Below the pieces are notes generated by a model. That model was not told where the DNA came from. It saw nothing but the letters and a program-made list of their open reading frames with translations, and searched no databases. The translations under genes and the position numbers were made by a program. Positions 1 to 5,332 of a DNA stretch of 6,852 bases are shown in pieces. Positions within the stretch are counted from its first letter, which is position 1; each line of letters begins with the position of its first letter. Origin of the DNA: an uncultured Ruminococcus sp. (GTDB taxonomy: Bacteria; Bacillota; Clostridia; Oscillospirales; Acutalibacteraceae); NCBI GenBank assembly GCA_946414115.1, contig CAMKNF010000107.1:1-6852 (forward strand). The letters run 5' to 3'.

Positions 1-92
1 CAAAAATTGTATTACAATTTTTGTGTGGACACGGCACGCCGTGTCCCTACGTCAATGTTGTTATAATTCCAACGCTAAATTATCGTTTATTT
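1..92 (-). repeat. Partial copy of a MITE-like intergenic repeat element, cut by the left window edge
   Basis: This stretch has no gene and shares two separate blocks with the element at 5010-5349. The 25 bases at 27-51 are the exact reverse complement of 5176-5200. The 17 bases at 74-90 are the exact reverse complement of 5013-5029. Both blocks occur in the same relative order and orientation, but here they are 22 bases apart instead of about 146, so this copy is internally shorter or the other is longer. Positions 76-92 match the outer end of the other element in 16 of 17 bases, so the element probably ends near 92 and its other end lies left of the window. An additional perfect inverted repeat, CAAAAATTGT (1-10) and ACAATTTTTG (14-23), has no counterpart at 5010-5349. 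That these are copies of one element is inference; the matches themselves are seen directly. Confidence 0.6.
27..51. repeat. GC-rich palindromic unit, first copy
   Basis: GGACACGGC (27-35) and GCCGTGTCC (38-46) are perfect 9-bp arms around a 2-base AC centre, followed by CTACG. The whole 25-base unit recurs exactly in inverted orientation at 5176-5200, including the asymmetric tail and centre. It would make a very stable cruciform or RNA hairpin. The surrounding sequence is AT-rich, so it stands out in composition. Confidence 0.85.
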
Positions 93-104
93 CACAAAAC
101 GTCT

Positions 105-140
105 AAAATGTAAATAGCGGCAAGGTCGAAGCCCTGCCGC
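105..140 (-). terminator. Rho-independent terminator of the sugar ATPase gene
   Basis: Read on the minus strand, GCGGCAGGG (140-132) pairs with CCTTGCCGC (125-117) in a 9-bp GC-rich stem with one G-T pair. The 6-base loop contains TTCG. The T-rich run TATTTACATTTT follows. It begins 17 bases beyond the stop codon at 157-159, the expected place to end the ATPase transcript. The T tract is interrupted, so termination may be incomplete. Confidence 0.8.
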
Positions 141-156
141 CGTAATTAAACTAAAA

Positions 157-1266
157 TCAGTTTGTGATTGTCTGCTCTGTTTCCTTGTCGAAGATGTGAA
201 TCTTGCTGAGGTCAAAAGCAACTTCAATGTTGTCGCCGGGCTGTGCTGTTGATGTAGGCTCAACACGAGCTGTAACAGGAACTCCGCCGATATTAACATA
301 AAGGTAAATCTCTGCACCCATAAGCTCAGTAACGTCAACGTTAGCGGTAAGGTGACAATTTGACTTTGCAAGGAAGTCAGGCTCATCGTGAACATGCTCG
401 GGACGGATACCGAATACAACCTCTTTGCCAACATAAGCGTCAAGCTTGCCGCCCTTAGCCTTATCAGCAGGAACGGGAATCTTGTACTTGTCAAAGTTAA
501 GTGTATAGTTTGCGCCATCCTTTGCAAGAGTAGCGTTGATGAAGTTCATCTGAGGTGAACCGATAAAGCCTGCTACGAACATATTGCAAGGCATATCATA
601 GAGGTGCTGAGGAGTATCAACCTGCTGAATGAAGCCGTCCTTCATAACAACAATTCTTGTACCCATTGTCATAGCCTCTGTCTGGTCGTGGGTTACGTAG
701 ATAAATGTTGTGCCGAGGCGCTGATAGAGCTTTGAAATCTCTGTACGCATCTGTGCACGAAGCTTTGCGTCAAGGTTTGAAAGCGGTTCGTCAAGAAGGA
801 ATACCTTCGGGTTACGTACAATAGCACGTCCGAGAGCAACACGCTGTCTCTGACCGCCCGAGAGAGCCTTCGGCTTTCTGTCGAGGTACTGTTCAATACC
901 GAGAATACGAGCAGCTTCTTCAACTCTGCGCTTAATCTCTTCCTTGGGAGTCTTTCTTAACTTAAGACCGAAAGCCATATTATCGTAAACGGTCATATGA
1001 GGATAAAGAGCATAGTTCTGGAAAACCATTGCAATATCTCTGTCCTTGGGAGCTACGTCGTTTGCGAGCATATCGCCGATGTAAAGCTCACCCTTTGAAA
1101 TATCCTCAAGACCTGCAATCATTCTCAAAGTTGTTGATTTACCGCAGCCTGAAGGACCAACGAGAATGATAAATTCTTTGTCGGCAATTTCAAGGTTGAA
1201 GTCTGTAACAGCTGTTACGCCGCCGTCATAAATTTTGTAGACATGTTTTAATGATACATTTGCCAT
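157..1266 (-). CDS. Sugar ABC transporter ATP-binding protein, MsmK/UgpC/MalK family
   Basis: This 369-residue protein is the cytoplasmic ATPase that powers a carbohydrate ABC importer; the full length is typical of the MalK/UgpC/MsmK group. The ABC domain comes first: Walker A GPSGCGKST (residues 37-45), Q-loop Q83 in FQNYALYPHM, signature LSGGQ (135-139), Walker B with catalytic Glu (VFLLDEP, 155-161), D-loop NLD (164-166) and switch His193. From about residue 235 to the end lies the TOBE/OB-type regulatory region, including FGIRPEH. The ATG is preceded by GGAGG with an 8-base gap. No permease or binding-protein gene adjoins it: a terminator lies downstream and an unrelated pseudouridine synthase gene upstream. 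In Gram-positive bacteria such solitary ATPases (MsmK, MsiK) often serve several sugar importers; applying that here is inference. The substrate cannot be read from the sequence. Confidence 0.96.
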   Translation of the reverse strand: MANVSLKHVYKIYDGGVTAVTDFNLEIADKEFIILVGPSGCGKSTTLRMIAGLEDISKGELYIGDMLANDVAPKDRDIAMVFQNYALYPHMTVYDNMAFGLKLRKTPKEEIKRRVEEAARILGIEQYLDRKPKALSGGQRQRVALGRAIVRNPKVFLLDEPLSNLDAKLRAQMRTEISKLYQRLGTTFIYVTHDQTEAMTMGTRIVVMKDGFIQQVDTPQHLYDMPCNMFVAGFIGSPQMNFINATLAKDGANYTLNFDKYKIPVPADKAKGGKLDAYVGKEVVFGIRPEHVHDEPDFLAKSNCHLTANVDVTELMGAEIYLYVNIGGVPVTARVEPTSTAQPGDNIEVAFDLSKIHIFDKETEQTITN

Positions 1267-1305
1267 TTAATAAACCTCCAATAATCCAGAAAGTAATAAT
1301 ACTTC

Positions 1306-1336
1306 ATTACAATTAATAATATACCACTTTGAACAA
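1306..1336 (-). promoter_or_regulatory. Weak candidate promoter for the sugar ATPase gene
   Basis: On the minus strand TTGTTC (1336-1331) and TGTAAT (1311-1306) are separated by 19 bases, longer than the preferred 17. The 1267-1418 gap is very AT-rich, so chance hexamers are common. It also holds a 7-bp AT-only inverted repeat, AAATATT (1361-1367) with AATATTT (1373-1379). No clear terminator for the upstream gene was found here, so read-through into the ATPase gene is possible. Confidence 0.25.
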
Positions 1337-1418
1337 ATTTTTACTATACCGATTTTGACTAAATATTCATTCAATATTTTATTTAAAAATGACACAGAAT
1401 AAAAAACGACTACTATTT

Positions 1419-2141
1419 TTAGTGTATATTGCCGATAAAAATCAACTCTTTATCTAATTTCGTCAACAATTTGCAAGAACCTATGGGCAATTTGCTATCC
1501 AAATACAAATTTCCGATTGATATTCGTTGAAGGTGCACAACATTTATTCCACAACATAAGAACATTTTTTTAACCTGATGGAACTTGCCTTCACAGATTG
1601 TCACAATTCCCTTTTTATTGTCAGAATCAGGTACTATTTCAAGCTTTGCAGGCATACATTTTGTACCGTCGGCAAAAACAATACCATTTTCAAATTCTTT
1701 TATAGTGTCTTCTGTTATCTCTTTGTCAAGCTTTGCAATGTATTTTTTCTCAACGTGATTTTTCGGCGACAACATTTTGTGTGCAAAATCTCCGTCGTCG
1801 GTAATTATAAGCAGTCCTTCGGTATCCTTGTCCAGTCTGCCTGCGGGAAAAATTCCCTTTCTTTTGTACTCCTCGGGCAAAATATCAATAACCGTTTTGT
1901 CGTGATTGTCATTTGTTGCCGAAACCACGCCCGAGGGCTTGTTGAGCATTATATAAATATGTTTGCTGTAATTTACAGCCTGTCCCTTTACAGTGATTGA
2001 GCTGTTCTCGGCATCTGCCTTGAAATCTGCCTTTCTGATTATCTCACCGTTTACGCAGACTTCTCCCTTTTTAATCAGCTCACGCACTTCTTTTCTGCTT
2101 CCTGTTCCCTGTGATACAAGGATTTTGTCAAGTCTTTCCAT
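1419..2141 (-). CDS. RsuA-family rRNA pseudouridine synthase
   Basis: This enzyme converts a uridine in rRNA to pseudouridine; in E. coli RsuA the target is U516 of 16S rRNA. From the ATG at 2141 it has 240 residues, the usual RsuA length. An N-terminal S4 RNA-binding domain (about residues 1-55, MERLDKILVSQG start, SRKEVRELI helix) is followed by the catalytic domain. The signature GRLDKDTEGLL contains the catalytic Asp104, and a C-terminal CEGKFHQVKKMF motif is typical of the RsuA/RluB/E/F group. The ATG lies one base after the stop of the DUF4830-like gene, suggesting coupling. It has no ribosome binding site, however. A GTG at 2165, in frame and eight codons upstream, sits 7 bases after GGAGAG and would overlap the upstream gene by 23 bases. 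Family N-termini favour the ATG; the binding site favours the GTG. The exact rRNA target (RsuA versus RluB/E/F) is uncertain. Confidence 0.95.
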   Translation of the reverse strand: MERLDKILVSQGTGSRKEVRELIKKGEVCVNGEIIRKADFKADAENSSITVKGQAVNYSKHIYIMLNKPSGVVSATNDNHDKTVIDILPEEYKRKGIFPAGRLDKDTEGLLIITDDGDFAHKMLSPKNHVEKKYIAKLDKEITEDTIKEFENGIVFADGTKCMPAKLEIVPDSDNKKGIVTICEGKFHQVKKMFLCCGINVVHLQRISIGNLYLDSKLPIGSCKLLTKLDKELIFIGNIH

Positions 2142-2142
2142 A

Positions 2143-2631
2143 TCAAATAAGCGGCAGATTTTCACTGCCGTACTCTCCGTTTGTAAGATGTCCGCCGATT
2201 ACCTTTCCTTTATATATAAGAAGTACGGCGTATTTTGTTTCGCTGTTTTTAAGCTCATATGTAACCTTTTGAACTGATTTACCCTTGAATTTTTCAAGGT
2301 CAAGTCCGATTTCCTTTTGCAGTTCGTTGTATTCCTCAAAGGTATCATTAAAATCCGTCGGAACAGTAACTTCGCAGCTGTCCGTGATTTTTTCTGCTGA
2401 CAAGCCGAGCTGTTCAAGAAAAGTACACTGTTCATCGTCTTTATCGCACTTAATCGAGTAACAGCCAAGCTCGTCACAGGTTGCAGTATCGGGCAGACTG
2501 CTCTGCACAGAAATCATAGATATTATGCAGACTACTGCGACAACAACGGACGCAACGGCAAATATTGCAAAAACTTTTTTGGAATCGGTAACCTTAAAAT
2601 TAAACACAAACAAAGCAAGACCCCCGAACAT
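2143..2631 (-). CDS. Small single-pass membrane protein with a DUF4830-like domain
   Basis: The function is unknown. The 162-residue product has a short N-terminus with lysines (K18, K19), one strongly hydrophobic segment at about 20-42, and then a predicted extracellular region. Residues 52-69 carry four cysteines (C52, C57, C62, C69) and many acidic residues. The C-terminal half resembles DUF4830 proteins of clostridia: VPTDFNDTFEEYNELQKEIG, then LDLEKFKGKSVQKVTYEL and LLIYKGKVIGG. That assignment is from memory of the family. There is no lipobox cysteine at the end of the hydrophobic segment. The ATG at 2631 lacks a ribosome binding site. TTG at 2613 (7 bases after GGGGGT) or GTG at 2607 are plausible true starts, and the predicted transcription start near 2636 would leave almost no leader for the ATG. 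It lies between the HAD gene (49-base gap) and the pseudouridine synthase gene. Confidence 0.8.
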   Translation of the reverse strand: MFGGLALFVFNFKVTDSKKVFAIFAVASVVVAVVCIISMISVQSSLPDTATCDELGCYSIKCDKDDEQCTFLEQLGLSAEKITDSCEVTVPTDFNDTFEEYNELQKEIGLDLEKFKGKSVQKVTYELKNSETKYAVLLIYKGKVIGGHLTNGEYGSENLPLI

Positions 2632-2654
2632 ACTTATACTATATTATAAGTATG
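2629..2654. promoter_or_regulatory. Perfect 10-bp inverted repeat, candidate operator
   Basis: CATACTTATA (2629-2638) and TATAAGTATG (2645-2654) are perfect inverted arms around a 6-base centre. The repeat covers the consensus -10 TATAAT at 2648-2643 and its left arm ends exactly in the ATG codon of the DUF4830-like gene. Bases outside the arms do not pair. It has no T tract and an AT-rich stem, so it is a poor terminator. A repressor-binding site is the natural reading, but that is inference; the regulator is unknown. Confidence 0.5.
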
Positions 2655-2672
2655 CCGAAGTACTTGCTTTAA
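2643..2672 (-). promoter_or_regulatory. Promoter for the DUF4830-like gene
   Basis: On the minus strand a perfect -10 TATAAT (2648-2643) lies 18 bases after TTAAAG (2672-2667), which is a weak -35 with three of six matches. Transcription would begin near 2636. The promoter sits in the 49-base gap after the HAD stop codon, so the last two genes of the cluster may be expressed separately from the thioesterase and HAD genes. Confidence 0.5.
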
Positions 2673-2680
2673 TGATAATA

Positions 2681-3343
2681 TCAGCCGAATAAAAGCGGCA
2701 AAAGGTCGGCAGGAGTTTTTGCAAACACCTCTGCCCCCTCGTCTTTCATAGCCTGAATACTGCCGTAGCCGTACTCAACGCCTATGAAGTCAACGCCGCA
2801 CTGACTTGCACCTCTTGCATCAAAATAAGTGTCGCCGAGCATAACTGTATTTTCTTTTTCAGAATTAAAATCTCCGCCAAGTGACTTTACGGCATAAGGA
2901 ATCAAGTCTTTTTTGTCCTTTCGACTGCCGTCAAGCGTTGAACCGCATACTGCGTCAAAGCAATCGGAAACACCGAGATTTGCAACAATTTCCTCTGCAA
3001 ATTTTTCATACTTTGAAGAACATACTGCAATCTTTGCGCCGTTTTCTTTAAGTTTAATCAGCACGGCCTTTATTCCGTCATAGAGATTGTTGATATGCTT
3101 TCCCTTTTCGTCGTAAAAGCTACGGTAAAGCTCCACGCCTTTCTGACTGTCCTCCTCCGAGAAGTGACAAACATTTCTGAAGGTATCGATAAGCGGAGGT
3201 CCTATATACAAAGTATAGTCATCAAGGTTGGGTAATGGCATGCCGAGTGCTGTTATTGCGTGTTCAAGCGACTTCCGTATTCCGCCGGCACTCTCGCTGA
3301 TTGTTCCGTCGAGGTCAAAAAGAACATATTTATACTTAATCAT
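2681..3343 (-). CDS. HAD-superfamily phosphatase, Gph/PgmB-like
   Basis: A 220-residue HAD hydrolase of subfamily I, the type that removes phosphate from small metabolites such as phosphoglycolate. All catalytic motifs are present: motif I DLDGT with nucleophile Asp10 and Asp12; a helical cap of about residues 16-85; motif II Ser109 in AVCSSK; motif III Lys, probably K144 in GSRKDKK; and motif IV GDTYFD with Asp171 and Asp175 binding magnesium. GSTLDGSR resembles the phosphoglycolate phosphatase group, but HAD substrates cannot be assigned from motifs, so I give no symbol. ATG at 3343 is preferred to the preceding TTG at 3346. It overlaps the end of the thioesterase gene by 8 bases (ATGATTAA), which implies co-transcription and translational coupling. 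The ribosome binding site is weak (GGCGGACGG, rather distant), consistent with coupling. Confidence 0.93.
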   Translation of the reverse strand: MIKYKYVLFDLDGTISESAGGIRKSLEHAITALGMPLPNLDDYTLYIGPPLIDTFRNVCHFSEEDSQKGVELYRSFYDEKGKHINNLYDGIKAVLIKLKENGAKIAVCSSKYEKFAEEIVANLGVSDCFDAVCGSTLDGSRKDKKDLIPYAVKSLGGDFNSEKENTVMLGDTYFDARGASQCGVDFIGVEYGYGSIQAMKDEGAEVFAKTPADLLPLLFG

Positions 3344-3722
3344 CAAATTTACCGTCCGCCTTTGCCTGAAATTTTTCGGCTTTTACGCTTACTCTTGTGT
3401 GAGTTCCCTTTGCAATCAAGCCTTTTTTATCATATGCCTCAACGTCAAAATAAAACATTCTTCCGTCAATTTTTTTGAGAATTGCTTTTGCCGTCACCTC
3501 AGCCGCAATAGGAGTAGGACTTGTATGTTCAATTGAAATCATCGTTCCGACTGTTGTAAGCTCGTCGTCAGCAAGCTCATTTTGCGCAAGCTCTGCGGCG
3601 GCATTTTCCATAAGAGCCACAACCGCAGGAGTTGCAAGCACCATTAAGCTTCCGCTTCCCATTGCACATGCGAGGTTTTCTTCTTCAACCTTAATCGTCT
3701 TTGAAATTGTTTTTTCAGCCAT
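3336..3722 (-). CDS. Hotdog-fold acyl-CoA thioesterase, FlK (fluoroacetyl-CoA thioesterase)-like
   Basis: This 128-residue cytoplasmic protein probably hydrolyses an acyl-CoA thioester. Its length and layout match the FlK-like thioesterases. The putative catalytic residues are Thr31 (LMVLATPAVV), Glu39 (ALMENAA) and His66 (SIEHTSPTP), with Gly59 seven residues before the His. The spacing agrees with Thr42, Glu50, Gly69 and His76 of Streptomyces cattleya FlK to within one residue. Most members do not act on fluoroacetyl-CoA, so the true substrate is open; housekeeping hydrolysis of small acyl-CoAs is a reasonable guess. The ATG follows AGGAAAGG with an 8-base gap. It is the first gene of a minus-strand group and overlaps the HAD phosphatase gene. 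Its C-terminal tail (KAEKFQAKADGKFDD) is charged and probably disordered. Confidence 0.9.
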   Translation of the reverse strand: MAEKTISKTIKVEEENLACAMGSGSLMVLATPAVVALMENAAAELAQNELADDELTTVGTMISIEHTSPTPIAAEVTAKAILKKIDGRMFYFDVEAYDKKGLIAKGTHTRVSVKAEKFQAKADGKFDD

Positions 3723-3739
3723 AATTATCGCCTTTCCTG

Positions 3740-3768
3740 TTGTTTAAACAAATAAAATGTGATATAAT
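3740..3768 (+). promoter_or_regulatory. Extended -10 promoter of ychF
   Basis: TTGTTT (3740-3745) and a perfect TATAAT (3763-3768) are 17 bases apart, with TG one base before the -10 (3760-3761), an extended -10. Transcription would begin near 3775, giving a leader of about 80 bases before the ATG at 3856. The -35 begins only 17 bases from the divergent thioesterase ATG. Confidence 0.7.
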
Positions 3769-3790
3769 TAGATTTAAACGTTATGTTATC

Positions 3791-3819
3791 ATAATACAAT
3801 ATAATTGAAAAATAGGCAA
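3791..3819 (-). promoter_or_regulatory. Promoter of the thioesterase-HAD gene group
   Basis: On the minus strand TTGCCT (3819-3814, four of six matches) and TATTAT (3796-3791, five of six) are 17 bases apart. Transcription would begin near 3784 with a leader of about 62 bases. It lies inside the ychF leader, and the two promoters' predicted start points are only about 10 bases apart, so simultaneous polymerase binding is likely to interfere. Confidence 0.6.
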
Positions 3820-3855
3820 GTCATTGCCGAAAATTATTTTTGAGGAGAGTTCAAA

Positions 3856-4950
3856 ATGAAATTAGGTATAGTAGGCCTGCCGAACGTAGGCAAAAGCACA
3901 CTTTTCAACGCAATCACAAACGCAGGTGCACAGAGTGCTAACTACCCGTTCTGCACAATCGAGCCGAACGTTGGCGTTGTTGCAGTTCCCGACAAGCGAC
4001 TTGACGTACTCGCAGAAATGTACGACCCCGACAAATATACTCCGGCTTCAATTGAATTTGTTGACATTGCAGGTCTTGTAAAAGGTGCATCAAAGGGCGA
4101 AGGTCTCGGCAATAAGTTCCTTTCAAACATTCGTGAGTGCGACGCTATTGTTCACGTTGTACGCTGTTTTGAAAACGACGATATTATCCACGTTGAGGGA
4201 AACATTAACCCTGCAAGGGATATTGAAACAATCAACCTTGAGCTGATTCTTTCCGACGTTGAAATGATGGAGCGCAGAATTGACAAGACTAAAAAGATGC
4301 TCAAGGGCGACAAGAAATATCAGAAAGACATTGACTTTTTTGAAAGAGTTTTAGCCGCCCTTGAAGAAGGCAAGCCAGCAAGGAGCGTTGAATGTGACGA
4401 GGACGAAAAGGCTCTGCTTTCAGATGTTGCACTGCTCACGAACAAGCCTGTTATCTATGCGGCTAATATGAGCGACGAGGATTTTTCAAACGGAATTGAC
4501 AACAACGCAGGCTACAAGGCTGTTCAGGAAATTGCCGCAGAGGAACACGCAGGCGTTCTGCCGATTTGCGCACAGATTGAGGAAGAAATCGTTGAAATGG
4601 ACAAGGAAGAAAAGCAAATGTTCCTTGCCGATATGGGACTTGAGGAAAGTGGTCTTGACAGACTTATCAAGGAATGCTATGCACTTCTCGGACTTATCTC
4701 CTACCTCACCGCAGGCAAGCAGGAGGTAAGAGCGTGGACAATCAAGAACGGCACAAAAGCTCCGCAGGCGGCAGGAAAAATCCACTCCGACTTTGAAAGG
4801 GGCTTTATCAGAGCCGAGGTTATTGCATATGACGATTTGATTGCGTGCGGAAGTATGACCGGCGCAAAGGAAAAAGGACTTGTCCGCAGTGAGGGCAAGG
4901 AGTACGTCATGAAAGACGGCGACGTTGTTCTGTTCAGGTTTAATGTGTAA
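3856..4950 (+). CDS. ychF: Redox-regulated ATPase YchF (Obg-related P-loop protein)
   Basis: A 364-residue member of the universal YchF/OLA1 family: P-loop NTPases related to Obg that prefer ATP and associate with ribosomes, with reported roles in oxidative stress. G1/Walker A is GLPNVGKST (residues 7-15), G3 is DIAGLVKGASKGEGLGNKFL starting at Asp70, and the position of the GTPase NKxD motif is NMSD (204-207), as expected for a family that has lost guanine specificity. A coiled-coil insertion around residues 130-175 is charged and helical. The C-terminal TGS domain (about 280-364) includes QEVRAWTI and ends in FRFNV, typical of the family. GAGGAG ends 10 bases before the ATG, a strong ribosome binding site. 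It is transcribed alone, divergent from the thioesterase gene. No strong terminator was found after it. Confidence 0.98.
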   Translation: MKLGIVGLPNVGKSTLFNAITNAGAQSANYPFCTIEPNVGVVAVPDKRLDVLAEMYDPDKYTPASIEFVDIAGLVKGASKGEGLGNKFLSNIRECDAIVHVVRCFENDDIIHVEGNINPARDIETINLELILSDVEMMERRIDKTKKMLKGDKKYQKDIDFFERVLAALEEGKPARSVECDEDEKALLSDVALLTNKPVIYAANMSDEDFSNGIDNNAGYKAVQEIAAEEHAGVLPICAQIEEEIVEMDKEEKQMFLADMGLEESGLDRLIKECYALLGLISYLTAGKQEVRAWTIKNGTKAPQAAGKIHSDFERGFIRAEVIAYDDLIACGSMTGAKEKGLVRSEGKEYVMKDGDVVLFRFNV

Positions 4951-5010
4951 GCCAAAGTGATATTATCTAATATGATTATCTCTATTAATTATATTGAATT
5001 TTAGTTAATT

Positions 5011-5027
5011 AGATAAACGATAATTTA
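5011..5027 (+). repeat. Left terminal inverted repeat of the element
   Basis: The 17 bases match the inverted right end (5333-5349) at 15 positions and the inverted end of the partial element at 76-92 at 16 positions. The match to the latter extends inward to the GC of the next block (5013-5029 with 74-90, 17 of 17). Confidence 0.6.
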
Positions 5028-5042
5028 GCCGAGTGCCTCGGC
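5028..5042. repeat. Short perfect hairpin just inside the left terminal repeat
   Basis: GCCGAG (5028-5033) and CTCGGC (5037-5042) pair perfectly around TGC. There is no T tract on the plus side, so it is a poor terminator for ychF. Its position immediately inside the terminal repeat suggests it belongs to the element. Confidence 0.6.
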
Positions 5043-5112
5043 GGGCAAATCGAGTGGAAAAGTTGGTTTGTTTGGAGAAAATTGCAGCCCGAATTTTAAG
5101 TTTATATTTAGG

Positions 5113-5148
5113 TGACGTTTCGGGACGTCAGGGATGCCGTCCCCTACG
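5113..5148. repeat. Alternative-hairpin palindromic unit ending in CCCTACG
   Basis: TGACGT (5113-5118) can pair with ACGTCA (5125-5130), while GGGACG (5122-5127) can instead pair with CGTCCC (5138-5143); the two pairings are mutually exclusive. The unit ends in CCCTACG (5142-5148), the same tail found on the 25-base palindrome, which faces it at 5176-5182 in inverted orientation. Confidence 0.55.
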
Positions 5149-5156
5149 GCGATAGA

Positions 5157-5259
5157 GGAAACGTTTGTTTTTAGTCGTAGGGACACGGCGTGCCGTGTCC
5201 GCAGTGGCAATCGAACTTTACCGATTAAACCATAGTTATTGAGGAAAACAAACCTTTCC
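5157..5259. repeat. Long-range inverted repeat enclosing the 25-base palindrome
   Basis: GGAAACGTTTGTTTT (5157-5171) and AAAACAAACCTTTCC (5245-5259) pair with a single mismatch in 15 positions. They enclose the GC-rich palindrome at 5181-5200. A related motif, GGTTTGTTT, occurs at 5065-5073 and could compete for the same right arm. The nested pairing suggests the element can fold into a compact structure as single-stranded DNA or RNA. Confidence 0.6.
5176..5200. repeat. GC-rich palindromic unit, second copy
   Basis: GGACACGGC (5181-5189) and GCCGTGTCC (5192-5200) are perfect 9-bp arms around GT, preceded by CGTAG. The 25 bases are the exact reverse complement of 27-51, while the sequences on both sides differ, so conservation stops sharply at the unit edges. 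Confidence 0.85.
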
Positions 5260-5332
5260 AAACAACACGCACTATTATAAATTCGGAGCGCAGCGACCAT
5301 TAATTCCGCATTACTAATTACGCATTCCGAAT

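Noticed and set aside
87..527. Minus-strand 146-codon frame in front of the ATPase stop codon
   Set aside because: It overlaps the well-supported ATPase gene in another frame and crosses its terminator; its leucine/serine/threonine-rich sequence is typical of a shadow frame.
1361..1379. AAATATT/AATATTT inverted repeat as a terminator or operator
   Set aside because: A 7-bp stem of only A-T pairs in an AT-rich gap is weak, and no T tract follows on the minus strand.
1578..2000. Plus-strand 140-codon frame opposite the pseudouridine synthase
   Set aside because: It is antisense to a gene with intact catalytic motifs, and its composition is low-complexity hydrophobic/aromatic.
3800..3805. Second TATAAT in the ychF leader as another promoter
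   Set aside because: No -35-like hexamer lies at 16-18 bases upstream and there is no TG extension; the 3740-3768 promoter is much better.
3769..3855. Possible riboswitch or attenuator in the ychF leader
   Set aside because: The leader is about 80 bases, AT-rich and without a stable hairpin or recognisable riboswitch core.
5005..5009. TTAAT as a target-site duplication with 5349-5353
   Set aside because: A five-base A/T word is expected often in this AT-rich sequence, and using it shifts the ends so that the terminal repeats no longer align at their tips. Not claimed without an empty site.
5028..5042. Hairpin considered as the ychF terminator
   Set aside because: There is no T tract on the plus strand after the stem, and it sits 78 bases from the stop codon, immediately inside the element's terminal repeat.
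5025..5300. A 91-codon open frame on the minus strand covering much of the repeat element
   Set aside because: It runs through the palindromes and blocks shared with the non-coding copy at 1-92, has no clear ribosome binding site and no recognisable domain. Similar small proteins in databases would be artefacts of the repeat.
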